DNA of 64,000 bases from Oceanimonas sp. GK1. GTDB lineage: Bacteria; Pseudomonadota; Gammaproteobacteria; Enterobacterales; Aeromonadaceae. The stretch is taken from positions 1,567,001 to 1,631,000 of the forward strand of contig NC_016745.1 of NCBI RefSeq assembly GCF_000243075.1. Reading direction: 5' to 3'. Every line of letters starts with the position of its first letter. Position 1 is the first letter of the stretch. This document shows, piece by piece, positions 51,518-61,634 of this stretch. Position numbers and translations under genes: made by a program. Below the pieces are notes generated by a model, which worked only from the letters and a program-made list of their open reading frames with translations, did no database searches and was not told where the DNA came from.

Positions 51518-52087
51518 ATGATGAACGATAACGCCCGTCTCAACTTTGATGCCTTTACCACCCTGCTGGAGCAGCACAACATGGTGGTGACCGCCGCCGA
51601 AGTGCACGGGGTGATTTGCGGCCTTATCTGTGGCGGTATGGCCCGGGACGACGCCCGCTGGCAGCAGCATTTCAACGAGCTGCTCAACGACGGTTTCGGC
51701 CTGCCCGCCGAGCTGAAAAAGGCGGTCAACCTGCTGTTTAACCGGGTGTATGAGGACTTGATTGAACAAAGCCGTTTCGAGCTGCTGCTGCCGGCAGACG
51801 AAGAGCCCCTCGACGACCGGCTGGATGCCATGATGGAATGGGCCGGCGCCTTTCTCGCCGGCTTTGGCGTGGTGCAGCAGGAGCTGAACAAGGCGTCGCC
51901 CGAACTGCAGGAAATGATCCAGGACATCAGCAGCATCACCCAGGTGTCCGGCGAGTTCGAGCAGGAAGACGAAGAAAGTGAAGCGGCCTTCGTGGTGCTT
52001 TACGAGCACCTCAAGCTTGGCGCCACCCTGGCCTTTGAGGAGTTCGGCAAGGGCCGCCCGACGCCGGCCCGACCCACCCTGCACTGA
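51518..52087 (+). CDS. ygfB: UPF0149 family protein YgfB
   Basis: A 189-residue all-helical protein of the UPF0149 (YgfB/YecA) family; its function here is not established. Typical segments are VHGVICGLICGG and EWAGAFLAGFG. A second ATG follows at 51521. In E. coli ygfB-pepP-ubiH-ubiI form a cluster; pepP is missing here. Confidence 0.92.
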   Translation: MMNDNARLNFDAFTTLLEQHNMVVTAAEVHGVICGLICGGMARDDARWQQHFNELLNDGFGLPAELKKAVNLLFNRVYEDLIEQSRFELLLPADEEPLDDRLDAMMEWAGAFLAGFGVVQQELNKASPELQEMIQDISSITQVSGEFEQEDEESEAAFVVLYEHLKLGATLAFEEFGKGRPTPARPTLH

Positions 52088-52126
52088 TCCTTTCGGCAAC
52101 TTTATTTCGGCAACAACAGCACATCC

Positions 52127-53317
52127 ATGACCCATTACGACCTGGTAATCAACGGTGCCGGCATGGCCGGGGCCGTGCTGGCCTTGGGGCTGTCCGGGCT
52201 GCGCCGGCCCGATGGCAGCCCGCTTCGCATCGCCCTGATCGAGGCACTCCCCCCCGGACCGGATCTGCACCCGGGCTTTGATGCCCGCAGCATTGCCCTG
52301 GCCTGGCACAGTCAGACCCTGCTGGAGCAACTCGGCATCTGGCCGGCACTGGCACCATTGGCCACGCCCATTACCCAGATTCAGGTGTCCGATCAGGGCC
52401 ACTTTGGCCGAGTGGAAATGCACGCGGCCGAATACGGTGTGCCGGCCCTGGGCCAGGTGGTGGAATTATACCCAGCCGGGCTCGAGCTGCACCGGCGGCT
52501 GGCGGCGTGCCCGGCCATTACCCTGTATTGCCCCGACCGTATTGCCGGTTTCGAACAGCATCGACAACACGTAACGGTGGAGCTGGAGTCCGGTACGGCC
52601 TTTTCTGCCAGCCTGCTGGTGGCCGCCGACGGCAACCGCTCGCTGATTGGCCAGCGGCTCGGCGTAGCGCGCCGCCAGCTGGATTACGGCCAGAGTGCCA
52701 TTATCGCCAACATTGCCACCGCCGAGCCCCACCGCGGCCGGGCCTTTGAACGCTTTACCTCCCAGGGCCCGCTGGCCCTGCTGCCCATGAGCGAGGGGCG
52801 CAGCTCCCTGGTGTGGTGTGTGGCCCCCGAGCGGGCGGCGCAACTGATGGCGATGGGCGACGAACCATTTCTTGCCGCCCTGCAACGGGAGTTTGGTTAC
52901 CGGCTGGGGCGGCTTCTGCGTACCGGCGAACGTCACTGTTACCCTCTGATGCTGGATGAAGCGCTCCGGCCCTGGCATCACAGAGTGGTGCTGCTGGGCA
53001 ACGCCGCCCACCTGTTGCATCCCATTGCCGGCCAGGGCTTCAACCTGGGGCTGAGGGACGTGGCCACCCTGACCGAGCACCTGGGCCGGGCCCTGGATAC
53101 CGGGCAGGACATCGGCAGCCACGGCGTGCTCAGTGGCTATGGCCGGGCACGGCTGCCCGATCAGGCCGGCATGGTGAAGCTCACCACGGCACTGGCGCTG
53201 CTGTTTTCCAACGATGATCCGGTGCTCGCCGCCGGGCGTAATCTGGGGCTGTCGGCCATGGCGGCCTGCGCCCCGCTAAAGAGTCAACTGGCCTGGCGGG
53301 CCATGGGCAAGAGGTAA
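52127..53317 (+). CDS. ubiH: 2-octaprenyl-6-methoxyphenol hydroxylase UbiH
   Basis: FAD-dependent monooxygenase of ubiquinone synthesis. The protein is 396 residues. The N-terminal dinucleotide fold is INGAGMAGAVLAL, and the second FAD motif is LLGNAAHLLHPIAGQGFNLGLRD. It is paired with ubiI, 3 bp downstream. Assignment as UbiH rather than a paralogue rests on position and similarity to the YgfB-linked gene. Confidence 0.93.
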   Translation: MTHYDLVINGAGMAGAVLALGLSGLRRPDGSPLRIALIEALPPGPDLHPGFDARSIALAWHSQTLLEQLGIWPALAPLATPITQIQVSDQGHFGRVEMHAAEYGVPALGQVVELYPAGLELHRRLAACPAITLYCPDRIAGFEQHRQHVTVELESGTAFSASLLVAADGNRSLIGQRLGVARRQLDYGQSAIIANIATAEPHRGRAFERFTSQGPLALLPMSEGRSSLVWCVAPERAAQLMAMGDEPFLAALQREFGYRLGRLLRTGERHCYPLMLDEALRPWHHRVVLLGNAAHLLHPIAGQGFNLGLRDVATLTEHLGRALDTGQDIGSHGVLSGYGRARLPDQAGMVKLTTALALLFSNDDPVLAAGRNLGLSAMAACAPLKSQLAWRAMGKR

Positions 53318-53320
53318 GCG

Positions 53321-54535
53321 ATGCAAGCGGCAGACATCATTATTATCGGCGGTGGCATGGTGGGGCTTTCCCTGGCGCTGGCCCTGGCCCCCAGCGGCAT
53401 GAAGGTGGCGGTAGTAGAAGGGCAAAAGCCGGATCCGCATTTTGGCCCGGTGGCCGACAACCGGGTCAGCGCCATTAACCTGGCGTCACAAACCCTGCTG
53501 GAAAACCTGGGCGCCTGGCCCGCCCACAGTAACCGTCTGGGCCCCTATACCGAAATGGAAGTGTGGGAGGCCAACAGCTCGGCGCGCATCGGTTTTTCCG
53601 CCGCGCTGATGCATCAGCCCCATCTTGGCCATATTGTGGAAAACCGCCTGCTGCAATACCACCTGCTGGAGCAGGCCCGGCTTAGTCCGCACATCAGCCT
53701 GCACCTGCCGGCCCGGGCCGCTACGGTGTCGGCCAGCGAAGCCGGTGCCTTTGTGCTGCTGGATGACGGCACCCCCATCACCGGCCGGCTGCTGGTAGGG
53801 GCCGACGGGGCCCGTTCCTGGCTGCGCCAGCAAATGCAGCCGGGCATGACCGAATGGGATTACGATCATCACGCCCTGGTGGCGACCATTGAAACCGATG
53901 CGCCCCACGGCCAGTGCGCCCGGCAGATTTTCAACGGCAACGACATCATCGCCTTTTTGCCGCTGGCGAACCCTCACCAGTGCTCGCTGGTGTGGTCCTG
54001 TGCGCCGGAGCGGGCCGAGGCGCTGCTGGCGCTTTCCGACACCGAATTCAACAAGCAGCTGGCCACCGCCTTTGATCTGCGCCTGGGGCTGTGCCGGGTA
54101 TTGGGGCCACGCATGGCCATTCCCCTCAAGGCCCGCTACAGCCAGCAGTTCTGCGGTCAGCGCTGGGCGCTGATCGGCGATGCCGCCCACACCATACATC
54201 CATTGGCGGGGCAGGGGGTCAACCTGGGTCTGCAGGATGCCGCGGCCCTGGCAGAAACCCTGCTGGCGCGCCACGCCGAGGGCAGGGACATCGGCGAGCT
54301 GGCCGGTCTGCGCGCCTTTGAACGCTGGCGCAAGGCCGAAGCCGCCACCATGCTGGCGGGCATGGAAGGGCTGAAGCGACTGTTCGGCGCCGAGCTGGGG
54401 CCCATCAAGGGCCTGCGCACCCTGGGCTTGAGCCTTACCGACCGACTGACACCGCTGAAACGGCGGCTGGCGGCCCATGCTCTGGGAGTGGGGGGGCTGC
54501 AACCGGCGCTCTCCCGCTTTAATGAAAATGCTTGA
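53321..54535 (+). CDS. ubiI: 2-octaprenylphenol hydroxylase UbiI (VisC)
   Basis: FAD monooxygenase adding the C5 hydroxyl in ubiquinone synthesis. The protein is 404 residues. It has IIGGGMVGLSLALAL at the N-terminus, the middle motif VGADGARSWLRQ, and IGDAAHTIHPLAGQGVNLGLQD. It follows ubiH in the conserved order. Confidence 0.93.
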   Translation: MQAADIIIIGGGMVGLSLALALAPSGMKVAVVEGQKPDPHFGPVADNRVSAINLASQTLLENLGAWPAHSNRLGPYTEMEVWEANSSARIGFSAALMHQPHLGHIVENRLLQYHLLEQARLSPHISLHLPARAATVSASEAGAFVLLDDGTPITGRLLVGADGARSWLRQQMQPGMTEWDYDHHALVATIETDAPHGQCARQIFNGNDIIAFLPLANPHQCSLVWSCAPERAEALLALSDTEFNKQLATAFDLRLGLCRVLGPRMAIPLKARYSQQFCGQRWALIGDAAHTIHPLAGQGVNLGLQDAAALAETLLARHAEGRDIGELAGLRAFERWRKAEAATMLAGMEGLKRLFGAELGPIKGLRTLGLSLTDRLTPLKRRLAAHALGVGGLQPALSRFNENA

Positions 54536-54574
54536 GAAAAACTAATCCGAACCTGGTTGTTGATTAGTTTTTCT
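54535..54574 (+). terminator. Hairpin terminator after ubiI
   Basis: A 13-bp perfect stem, AGAAAAACTAATC (54535-54547) with GATTAGTTTTTCT (54562-54574). Its 3' arm is T-rich, so it probably terminates the ubi operon. Confidence 0.7.
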
Positions 54575-54594
54575 AGGGCTTGGTCAGGCGAGTT

Positions 54595-54640
54595 CACAAG
54601 CGCAAATTTTGCGCTTGTGCTTATTTAGGGGCTTTTTTAT
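54595..54640. repeat. Second palindrome in the AT-rich ubiI-gcvT gap
   Basis: CACAAGCGCAAA (54595-54606) pairs with TTTGCGCTTGTG (54608-54619), and a T-rich stretch with GGGGCTTTTTT follows. It may be a further terminator. From here to 54800 the sequence is strikingly AT-rich with long T-runs and no gene. Confidence 0.55.
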
Positions 54641-54803
54641 ATATCAAGTTTTAATTTTTTGTTAATTTTTGGTTTTTTTAGCCGGTTTTGTTGCACTCTT
54701 CACGTTAAAGCGGCTGTGTTGGTGTCGTTTATATTTTGTTCTTTTAACTTGATTGATTAGTTTTTTTTGACTTCCTTGCCGTGTTATCCCGAGTCCGCTT
54801 GAG

Positions 54804-54809
54804 TATAAT
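54804..54809 (+). promoter_or_regulatory. -10 box of the gcvT promoter
   Basis: A perfect TATAAT lies 58 bp before the gcvT ATG. No good -35 sits at the right distance, suggesting an activator (GcvA or Lrp in relatives). The leader does not show a glycine riboswitch. Confidence 0.6.
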
Positions 54810-54866
54810 CAGTGGGCCATACCGGATTATTGCTCGCTGGCCGGGCTCGGAATAGAAGGAAGCGTC

Positions 54867-55970
54867 ATGACTCAGCAAACAGTTTTGCATCCTCAGCACC
54901 TGGAAGCCGGTGCCAAGATGGTGGATTTTCACGGTTGGGAAATGCCCATCAACTACGGCTCCCAGCTTGAGGAGCACCATGCCGTCCGCCAGGACGCCGG
55001 CATGTTCGACGTCTCTCACATGACCATCGTCGATGTGCAGGGCGCCCAGGCCAAGGCCTTTTTGCAGCGCCTGCTGGCCAACGACATCGGCCGGGTCACT
55101 CAGCCGGGCAAGGCCATCTACAGCGGCATGCTCAACGAGCAGGGCGGGGTCATCGACGATCTCATCACCTATTACTTCGCCGAAGACGACTACCGCATGA
55201 TCGTCAACTCCGCCACCCGCGACAAGGATCTCGCCTGGATGGCGAAGCAATCCGAGGGCTTTGAGGTCACCCTCACCGAACGGCCTGAGCTGGCCATGAT
55301 CGCGGTGCAGGGCCCCAACGCCAAAGCCAAGGCCGCCACCGTGTTCAGCGCCGAGCAGAACGCTGCCGTGGCAGGCATGAGCCCCTTCTTTGGGGTGCAG
55401 GCCGGCGAGCTCTTTATTGCCACCACCGGCTACACCGGTGAAGACGGTTATGAAATCGTGGTGCCCGCCGAGCAGGCCGGCGCCCTGTGGAATGCCCTGA
55501 AGGACGCCGGTGTTCGCCCCTGTGGCCTGGGTGCCCGTGACACCCTGCGCCTGGAAGCCGGCATGAACCTGTACGGCCAGGACATGGACGAGTCGGTTTC
55601 TCCGCTCGCCGCCAACATGGCCTGGACCATCGCCTGGGAGCCGGCCGAGCGTGACTTTATCGGCCGGGCCGCCCTTGAAGCCCAGCGCCAAGCCGGCGAT
55701 CAGCCCAAGCTGGTGGGGCTGGTAATGAAGGAAAAAGGCGTGCTGCGCGCCGGTACCGCCGTGCGCTTTACCGATGCAGACGGTAACGAGCAGCAGGGTG
55801 TGATCACATCCGGCACCTTCTCGCCTACACTGGGTTTCAGCGTTGCACTGGCGCGGGTTCCGCGCTCCATTGGTGACAACGCGGAAGTGGAACTGCGCAA
55901 AAAATGGATGCCGGTGTCCGTGGTAAAACCGACTTTTGTACGTTTCGGCAAAGCGGTCGCCGAGTTTTAA
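54867..55970 (+). CDS. gcvT: Glycine cleavage system aminomethyltransferase (T-protein)
   Basis: Transfers the methylene carbon of glycine to tetrahydrofolate and releases ammonia. The protein is 367 residues. It contains [20 protein letters not shown], the DVSHM motif and the C-terminal [26 protein letters not shown] precedes the ATG. It is the first gene of gcvTHP. Confidence 0.97.
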   Translation: MTQQTVLHPQHLEAGAKMVDFHGWEMPINYGSQLEEHHAVRQDAGMFDVSHMTIVDVQGAQAKAFLQRLLANDIGRVTQPGKAIYSGMLNEQGGVIDDLITYYFAEDDYRMIVNSATRDKDLAWMAKQSEGFEVTLTERPELAMIAVQGPNAKAKAATVFSAEQNAAVAGMSPFFGVQAGELFIATTGYTGEDGYEIVVPAEQAGALWNALKDAGVRPCGLGARDTLRLEAGMNLYGQDMDESVSPLAANMAWTIAWEPAERDFIGRAALEAQRQAGDQPKLVGLVMKEKGVLRAGTAVRFTDADGNEQQGVITSGTFSPTLGFSVALARVPRSIGDNAEVELRKKWMPVSVVKPTFVRFGKAVAEF

Positions 55971-55989
55971 GAACCAAGAGGAACAACTG

Positions 55990-56379
55990 ATGAGCAATAT
56001 CCCCAGTGAACTGAAGTATGCCCGCTCCCACGAATGGGTACGGGTTGAAGGAAACGGTGAAGCGGTGATCGGCATTACCGAACATGCGCAGGAGCTGTTG
56101 GGTGATATGGTGTTTGTTGAGCTGCCCGAAGTGGGCCGCACCGTGGACGCGAGCGAAGACTGCTGCGTGGCCGAGTCCGTGAAGGCAGCGTCCGACATCT
56201 ATGCCCCGGTCAGCGGTGAAATCATTGCCGTGAACGAGGCACTGGAAGACAGCCCCGAGCTGGTGAACTCCGACCCCTACGGTGACGGCTGGCTGTTCCG
56301 CATCAAGCTGGCTGACGAGTCCGATCTGGACGAGCTGCTGGACGCCGAAGGCTACGAAAACAGCATCGACGAAGACTAA
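55990..56379 (+). CDS. gcvH: Glycine cleavage system H protein
   Basis: Lipoylated carrier shuttling the aminomethyl group between P, T and L proteins. The protein is 129 residues from ATG 55990, preceded by AAGAGGAA. The lipoyl lysine is Lys65 in [12 protein letters not shown]. The acidic C-terminus ENSIDED is usual. Confidence 0.98.
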   Translation: MSNIPSELKYARSHEWVRVEGNGEAVIGITEHAQELLGDMVFVELPEVGRTVDASEDCCVAESVKAASDIYAPVSGEIIAVNEALEDSPELVNSDPYGDGWLFRIKLADESDLDELLDAEGYENSIDED

Positions 56380-56386
56380 GTTCGCC

Positions 56387-56410
56387 AAAGCCCCCGTAAT
56401 GGGGGCTTTG
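56387..56410 (+). terminator. Hairpin between gcvH and gcvP
   Basis: AAAGCCCCC (56387-56395) pairs with GGGGGCTTT (56401-56409), followed by only GTTG. It is probably a partial terminator that lowers gcvP expression. About 140 bp without a gene, including a second palindrome CAGCAGCCGCGGCTGCTG, separate it from gcvP. Confidence 0.65.
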
Positions 56411-56548
56411 TTGATGTTGCCTTTCAAAGCCAGCAGCCGCGGCTGCTGAGGTGCCATTTCACTGTCAGGCGCTTGCCGGCCACGTACCCCCCAAAACGCC
56501 GGTCGCCTGCCTACCCTCGGGCGGGGCCCGAAAAGGAAGTAAGGAAAA

Positions 56549-59431
56549 ATGACCCAGTCTTTGTTTGAACTTGAGCAGAATAACGCCTTCATCGGCCGTC
56601 ATATTGGTCCTTCCGAGCAGGAAGTGGCCGAGATGCTGGCGGTGGTGGGCGCCGACAGCCTGGACGATCTGATTAAGCAGACGGTGCCGGCGAGCATCCT
56701 CATCGATCAGCCCCTTGGCATTGGCGCGGCCCGCACCGAGCAGGAAGCCCTGAGCTACCTGAAGTCACTGGCCAGCCAGAACAAGGTGTACAAGAGCTAT
56801 ATCGGCATGGGCTATCACGATACCCATGTGCCCCTGGTCATTCAGCGCAACGTGCTGGAAAACCCGGGCTGGTATACCGCCTATACCCCGTACCAGCCGG
56901 AGATCGCCCAGGGCCGTCTTGAAGCCCTGCTCAACTTCCAGCAAATGACCCAGGATCTGACCGGCCTGCCGCTGGCCAGTGCATCGCTGCTGGACGAAGC
57001 CACCGCCGCTGCCGAAGCCATGGCCCTGGCCCGCCGGGTCAGCAAGAACAAGAAAGCCAACATCTTCTTTATTGCCGATGACGTGCACCCCCAGACCATT
57101 GACGTGGTCCGTGAGCGGGCCGAGCACTATGGTTTCGACATTCAGGTGGCTCCCGCCGAGGCAGTGGTGGAGCACGATGTGTTTGGTGCCCTGTTCCAGT
57201 ACCCGTCCACCACCGGCCAAATTCGCGACCTCAAGGGCCTGATCGCCCAGGTGCAAAGCGGCAAGGGCATTGCCTGTGTGGCCGCCGATATTCTTTCCCT
57301 GGTGCTGCTCAAGGCCCCGGGCGAGCTGGGCGCCGACGTGGTCCTGGGCAACGCCCAGCGCTTTGGTGTGCCTATGGGCTACGGTGGCCCCCACGCCGCC
57401 TTCTTCGCCACCCGCGACGAGCACAAGCGCTCCCTGCCGGGCCGCATTATCGGCGTGTCCAAGGACACCCGCGGCAAGCCGGCCCTGCGCATGGCCATGC
57501 AGACCCGCGAGCAGCACATTCGCCGTGAAAAGGCCAATTCCAACATCTGTACCGCCCAGGTGCTGCTGGCCAACATGTCCAGCTTCTACGCCGTGTATCA
57601 CGGCCCGGAAGGCCTGAAGCGTATCGCCGACCGGGTGCACCGCCTGACCGATATTCTGGCCCTGGGCCTGCAAAGCAAGGGTGTGGCACTCAAGCACGAT
57701 ACCTGGTTCGACACGCTCACCATTGAGACCGCCGACAAGGACGCCATCATTGCCCGCGCCCTGGCCAAAGGCGCCAACCTGCGCACCGATCTCGACGGCG
57801 CTCTTGGGGTGTCCCTGTCCGAAACCACCACCCGGGGTGACGTGGCCGAGCTGTTCGACATCTTCCTCGGAGACGGCCATGGCCTGACCGTGGATGCGCT
57901 GGATGCCAAGGCTGCCGCCGGTACCGATTCCATTCCTGCCAGCCTGCTGCGCGACAGCGCCATCCTCAGCCACGAGGTGTTCAACAGCTATCACTCGGAA
58001 ACCGAGATGCTGCGCTACATCCACAAGCTGGAAATGAAGGATCTGGCCCTGAACTACGGCATGATTTCGCTGGGCTCCTGCACCATGAAGCTGAACGCCA
58101 CCGCCGAAATGGTGCCCATCAGCTGGCCCGAGTTCGCGCAAATCCACCCCTTTGCGCCGCTGGACCAGACTCAAGGGTACCAGACCATGATCGGCGAGTT
58201 GGAAAACTGGCTGGTGAAGGTCACCGGTTACGATGCCATCTGCATTCAGCCCAACTCCGGTGCTCAGGGCGAATACGCCGGCCTGCTGGCCATCAAGAAA
58301 TACCACGAGTCCCGGGGTGAAGGTCATCGCGACATCTGTCTGATCCCGAGCTCCGCTCACGGCACCAACCCGGCCTCGGCCCAGATGGCCAACATGAAGG
58401 TGGTGGTGGTGGCCTGCGACAAGCAGGGCAACATCGACATGGTCGACCTCAAGGCCAAGGCCGAGGAAGCGGGCGAGAATCTGTCCTGCATCATGGCGAC
58501 CTATCCGTCCACCCACGGCGTGTATGAAGAAAACATTCGTGAAGTGTGCGAGATTGTTCACGCCTACGGCGGTCAGGTGTATATGGACGGCGCCAACATG
58601 AACGCCCAGGTGGGCATTACCTCACCGGGTTTCATCGGCTCCGACGTGTCCCACCTCAACCTGCACAAGACCTTCGCCATTCCTCACGGCGGCGGCGGTC
58701 CGGGCATGGGCCCCATTGGCGTAAAAGCCCACCTGGCGCCCTTCGTGGCCGGCCACGCCGTGGTGAAAACCGACAAGGAAAGCCGTAACAACGGCGCCGT
58801 GTCGGCCGCTCCGTTCGGCTCTGCCAGCATTCTGCCCATCAGCTGGATGTACATTGCCATGCTGGGTGACGAAGGCCTCAAGCGCTCCACCCAGCTGGCC
58901 ATTCTCAACGCCAACTACCTGATGCGCAGCCTGGCCGAGGATTACCCCATCCTCTACACCGGCCGTAACGACCGCGTGGCCCATGAGTGCATCGTGGACA
59001 TTCGCCCGCTGAAAGAGTCCAGCGGCATCAGCGAAATGGACGTGGCCAAGCGCCTGAACGACTTTGGCTTCCACGCCCCGACCATGAGCTTCCCGGTGGC
59101 GGGCACCCTGATGATCGAGCCGACTGAGTCTGAGTCCAAGGCCGAGATCGACCGCTTCATTCACGCCATGAAGCAGATCCGCGCCGAAATGCGCAAGGTG
59201 GAAAGCGGCGAGTGGACCCTGGAGGACAATCCCCTGGTACATGCGCCGCACACTCAGGACGACATCATGGACGCCGAGTGGAACCGCGCCTACAGCCGCG
59301 AGCTGGCGGTGTTCCCCTCCGACGACGTGCGCCGCAGCAAGTTCTGGCCCACCGTTAACCGCATCGACGATGTGTACGGCGACCGCAACCTGTTCTGCAG
59401 CTGCCTGCCCACCGAAGCTTACGGTGAGTGA
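56549..59431 (+). CDS. gcvP: Glycine dehydrogenase (decarboxylating), P-protein
   Basis: PLP enzyme decarboxylating glycine and loading the H protein. The protein is 960 residues as a single chain (both halves fused, E. coli type). The N-terminal half has [17 protein letters not shown]; the catalytic half has [13 protein letters not shown] and the PLP Lys in [26 protein letters not shown] site precedes the ATG. Confidence 0.98.
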   Translation: MTQSLFELEQNNAFIGRHIGPSEQEVAEMLAVVGADSLDDLIKQTVPASILIDQPLGIGAARTEQEALSYLKSLASQNKVYKSYIGMGYHDTHVPLVIQRNVLENPGWYTAYTPYQPEIAQGRLEALLNFQQMTQDLTGLPLASASLLDEATAAAEAMALARRVSKNKKANIFFIADDVHPQTIDVVRERAEHYGFDIQVAPAEAVVEHDVFGALFQYPSTTGQIRDLKGLIAQVQSGKGIACVAADILSLVLLKAPGELGADVVLGNAQRFGVPMGYGGPHAAFFATRDEHKRSLPGRIIGVSKDTRGKPALRMAMQTREQHIRREKANSNICTAQVLLANMSSFYAVYHGPEGLKRIADRVHRLTDILALGLQSKGVALKHDTWFDTLTIETADKDAIIARALAKGANLRTDLDGALGVSLSETTTRGDVAELFDIFLGDGHGLTVDALDAKAAAGTDSIPASLLRDSAILSHEVFNSYHSETEMLRYIHKLEMKDLALNYGMISLGSCTMKLNATAEMVPISWPEFAQIHPFAPLDQTQGYQTMIGELENWLVKVTGYDAICIQPNSGAQGEYAGLLAIKKYHESRGEGHRDICLIPSSAHGTNPASAQMANMKVVVVACDKQGNIDMVDLKAKAEEAGENLSCIMATYPSTHGVYEENIREVCEIVHAYGGQVYMDGANMNAQVGITSPGFIGSDVSHLNLHKTFAIPHGGGGPGMGPIGVKAHLAPFVAGHAVVKTDKESRNNGAVSAAPFGSASILPISWMYIAMLGDEGLKRSTQLAILNANYLMRSLAEDYPILYTGRNDRVAHECIVDIRPLKESSGISEMDVAKRLNDFGFHAPTMSFPVAGTLMIEPTESESKAEIDRFIHAMKQIRAEMRKVESGEWTLEDNPLVHAPHTQDDIMDAEWNRAYSRELAVFPSDDVRRSKFWPTVNRIDDVYGDRNLFCSCLPTEAYGE

Positions 59432-59460
59432 TAACTTGCTTTAGTATGGTGAGTTAGTGA

Positions 59461-59490
59461 AAAGCCCCGCTGAAAGCGGGGCTTTTTGTT
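59461..59490 (+). terminator. Rho-independent terminator after gcvP
   Basis: AAAGCCCCGC (59461-59470) pairs with GCGGGGCTTT (59476-59485), followed by TTGTT. Confidence 0.9.
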
Positions 59491-59599
59491 ATGAGCCGGA
59501 CACCTCAGTGGCATCCCATGCAATCTGGCAGGAATCAGCAATACTTAAGACGCTCAATGCATCCCGAACTGTTCCAACAATCGAAGAAAGAGGTGTGAT

Positions 59600-60007
59600 A
59601 TGCCAATGCCAGATTGGATCGTGGTTGCCGATGCCGCCAAGGCGGTTGTGTACCGGCAGGACTGGGTTGAAAACGTGGGAGAGGAGGTGATGGATCTGGT
59701 CCACCCGCAAGCGCGCCTGAAAACGAGCGAACTGACCACCGATGTGTCGAGCATACCGGAGAAAACCGATCCCAGTCATACCGAGAATCAGCGTTTTGCC
59801 CGGGAAATCATCACTCGGGTGAGGCACGCGCTGGATCACAACGAAATCGGGGGGTTTTACCTGGCGGCGCCTCCCCAATTTCTGGGCCTGCTGCGCGAGG
59901 CCATGGACGATCGACTGCGCAAGGCGCTGCACAAGGATCTGGACAAAAACCTGAGTGGCGCGTCCCACCGCGAAGTGCTGGCCGCCTTTAAAAACAACGG
60001 CAAATAA
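59600..60007 (+). CDS. Host-attachment (baeRF-like) family protein
   Basis: A 135-residue protein of the Host_attach family (PF10116), related to archaeal release-factor-like baeRF folds. It opens with WIVVADAAKAVVYRQ and has FAREIITRVRHALDHNEIGG and YLAAPPQFLGLLR. Named for plant-attachment proteins in Agrobacterium; the function here is unknown. It stands alone between gcvP and the YceI gene. Confidence 0.82.
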   Translation: MPMPDWIVVADAAKAVVYRQDWVENVGEEVMDLVHPQARLKTSELTTDVSSIPEKTDPSHTENQRFAREIITRVRHALDHNEIGGFYLAAPPQFLGLLREAMDDRLRKALHKDLDKNLSGASHREVLAAFKNNGK

Positions 60008-60118
60008 GCCTTACCTCAGCCATGGGGACGGCCGCTGGCTTCAGCAGGCCGTCCTCACTCGAACAGCTCCTTCAGTCCGTTTCTGCCGTTGCTGCATGTG
60101 GCACGGATGAATGCCGGC

Positions 60119-60691
60119 TTATTGCTTGTCCAGGCTCAGTACAAAGTTCACCGGCACGGCACGGGTAATGGAAGGCAGGCCGGCCAGCTCCTGCAGTTTG
60201 TTGATGCCCTCGGTGAGGGAAAAGTCTTGCTGATGCACGATCACCGGATCCCAGCTTGAGACTACCAGGTCGCCATTGCCCTTGTGGCTCACCAGCACGG
60301 TCACCGGCATGACTTTTTGCTGTCCGTGCAGGCTGAGGGTGGCGTCGGTGGTGATGACCTGGTCTTCACCGCCGGTCAGGGCATTAAGCTCGCTGGCAAG
60401 ATCGGCCCTTAGCGTCAGGCTGGGAAACCGGCCGGTTTCAAACAGGAATTCACCAAAGCGCTCGTTGCGAATGGGAATGCCGGTTTCGACGCTGGCCAGA
60501 TCAATGCTCAGTTCAAATTGACCGGCATCGCTCAGCCGGCCCGATAGTCGCTGAAAATGGTTGGGTTCGCCTACGCTTTCCTTTTTGACGGTCACAAAGC
60601 TGACCCGGCTCAAGTCGTTATTCAGTTGCCAGTCGGCCAACGCCGGGGCACTGGCCAAACACAGAGAGACAAGCAGGATGTGGTTCAACAT
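60119..60691 (-). CDS. YceI-family periplasmic lipid-binding protein
   Basis: A 190-residue YceI-like lipocalin-fold protein. ATG 60691 follows AAAGGA. The signal peptide (MLNHILLVSLCLASAPALA) is cut before DWQ. Core motifs are SRVSFVTVKKESVGEPNHF and GRFPSLTLRADL. YceI proteins bind isoprenoid lipids in the periplasm; the ligand here is unknown. The same frame stays open far upstream across other genes, which should not be counted. Confidence 0.9.
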   Translation of the reverse strand: MLNHILLVSLCLASAPALADWQLNNDLSRVSFVTVKKESVGEPNHFQRLSGRLSDAGQFELSIDLASVETGIPIRNERFGEFLFETGRFPSLTLRADLASELNALTGGEDQVITTDATLSLHGQQKVMPVTVLVSHKGNGDLVVSSWDPVIVHQQDFSLTEGINKLQELAGLPSITRAVPVNFVLSLDKQ

Positions 60692-60913
60692 GATGTTTTC
60701 CTTTAAACGGTGATGCTGAGTCGAGTATAGGGCAGGGAGGGGGAAGGCATGTGTTTTCAAGGCCGCTGGCGGTGATGGCTGCGACGGTCTCGATCGCATC
60801 CTTAACCAAAATGTGTGTTTGGGCTGGCGAAGCACCACGTCAGGCCATATGGTGTATGAGAAGTATCTGGTTTTCATCGAGAGTGTTGGCTGAAATACAA
60901 CCAAGGAGGCAAT

Positions 60914-61228
60914 ATGGCCGGTAAATACGAGGCGGAACGCGCCGCATTGATGAGTGACGTCAAACAGCTGCTGAAAGACGCAGAAGCCCTTTACCAGGCG
61001 GCGGCCGATGACGGCACCAAGGAAGGCAAGGCGCTGAAGGAAAAGCTTAAGGCCCAGCTCGACCGGGCCCAGCAGCAATATGCCGACATGGAAGACTCGG
61101 TTATCGAGCGCACCCGCCAGGCGGCGCACCAGACCAATGATCTGGTGCACAGCAAACCCTATCACGCCATGGGCATAGCGGCGCTGGTGGGGCTGTTGCT
61201 GGGTGCGCTGCTGTGCCGGGGTCGCTAA
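60914..61228 (+). CDS. DUF883/ElaB-YqjD-like ribosome-associated membrane protein
   Basis: A 104-residue protein with an amphipathic helical body (residues 1-75) and one C-terminal membrane helix (AMGIAALVGLLLGALLC). E. coli YqjD and ElaB, of the same design, bind stationary-phase ribosomes to the inner membrane. CAAGGAGG precedes the ATG. It is the first of three genes resembling yqjD-yqjE-yqjK. Confidence 0.88.
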   Translation: MAGKYEAERAALMSDVKQLLKDAEALYQAAADDGTKEGKALKEKLKAQLDRAQQQYADMEDSVIERTRQAAHQTNDLVHSKPYHAMGIAALVGLLLGALLCRGR

Positions 61229-61232
61229 CGGC

Positions 61233-61625
61233 ATGGCGGGCAGAACGCCACTGCGGGATGTGCTCGACACCGTGATCGAGCTGCTCTTTGTGCGCTTTCG
61301 CATGGCGCGCATTGAGTTTATCGCCCAGAAAGAGCGGATGGTACGCCTGGGCGTGCTGGCGCTGAGTGCGGTGGCACTGTTTTTTATGGCCTTTATCAGC
61401 CTGCTGTTCGGCCTGAGCGAGGTGCTGTCGCCGGCGGCCCGGGTGTGGGTGTTCTTTGGCCTGGCGGCAGGGCTGCTGCTGGGCATGCTCTGGGCCTGCC
61501 TGGCCATGATACGCAACCTGGCCGGCCAGCGGCGCTTTCTGGAGCAGACGCTGAAGGACGTACAGGAAGACGTCGCCTACCTGCGAGGCCAGCGCGATAT
61601 GAGCGACTGGTCAATGAAAGACTGA
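61233..61625 (+). CDS. YqjE-family (phage holin-like) membrane protein
   Basis: A 130-residue protein from ATG 61233 (MAGRTPLRDVLDTV), 4 bp after the preceding gene. It has two strong membrane helices (about 40-63 and 72-95) between charged ends, matching the YqjE/Phage_holin_3_6 family. The function is unknown. It is always found with YqjD-type genes. Confidence 0.85.
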   Translation: MAGRTPLRDVLDTVIELLFVRFRMARIEFIAQKERMVRLGVLALSAVALFFMAFISLLFGLSEVLSPAARVWVFFGLAAGLLLGMLWACLAMIRNLAGQRRFLEQTLKDVQEDVAYLRGQRDMSDWSMKD

Positions 61626-61634
61626 GGGGGTGAC

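Noticed and set aside
54575-54866. Glycine riboswitch upstream of gcvT
   Set aside because: The conserved GGAGAG and tandem aptamer features expected in such leaders are not visible, and the region is AT-rich.
60692-61516. A 465-codon minus-strand frame that includes the YceI protein
   Set aside because: The upstream part is antisense to the yqjD/yqjE-like genes. YceI has its own ATG, ribosome site and signal peptide at 60691.
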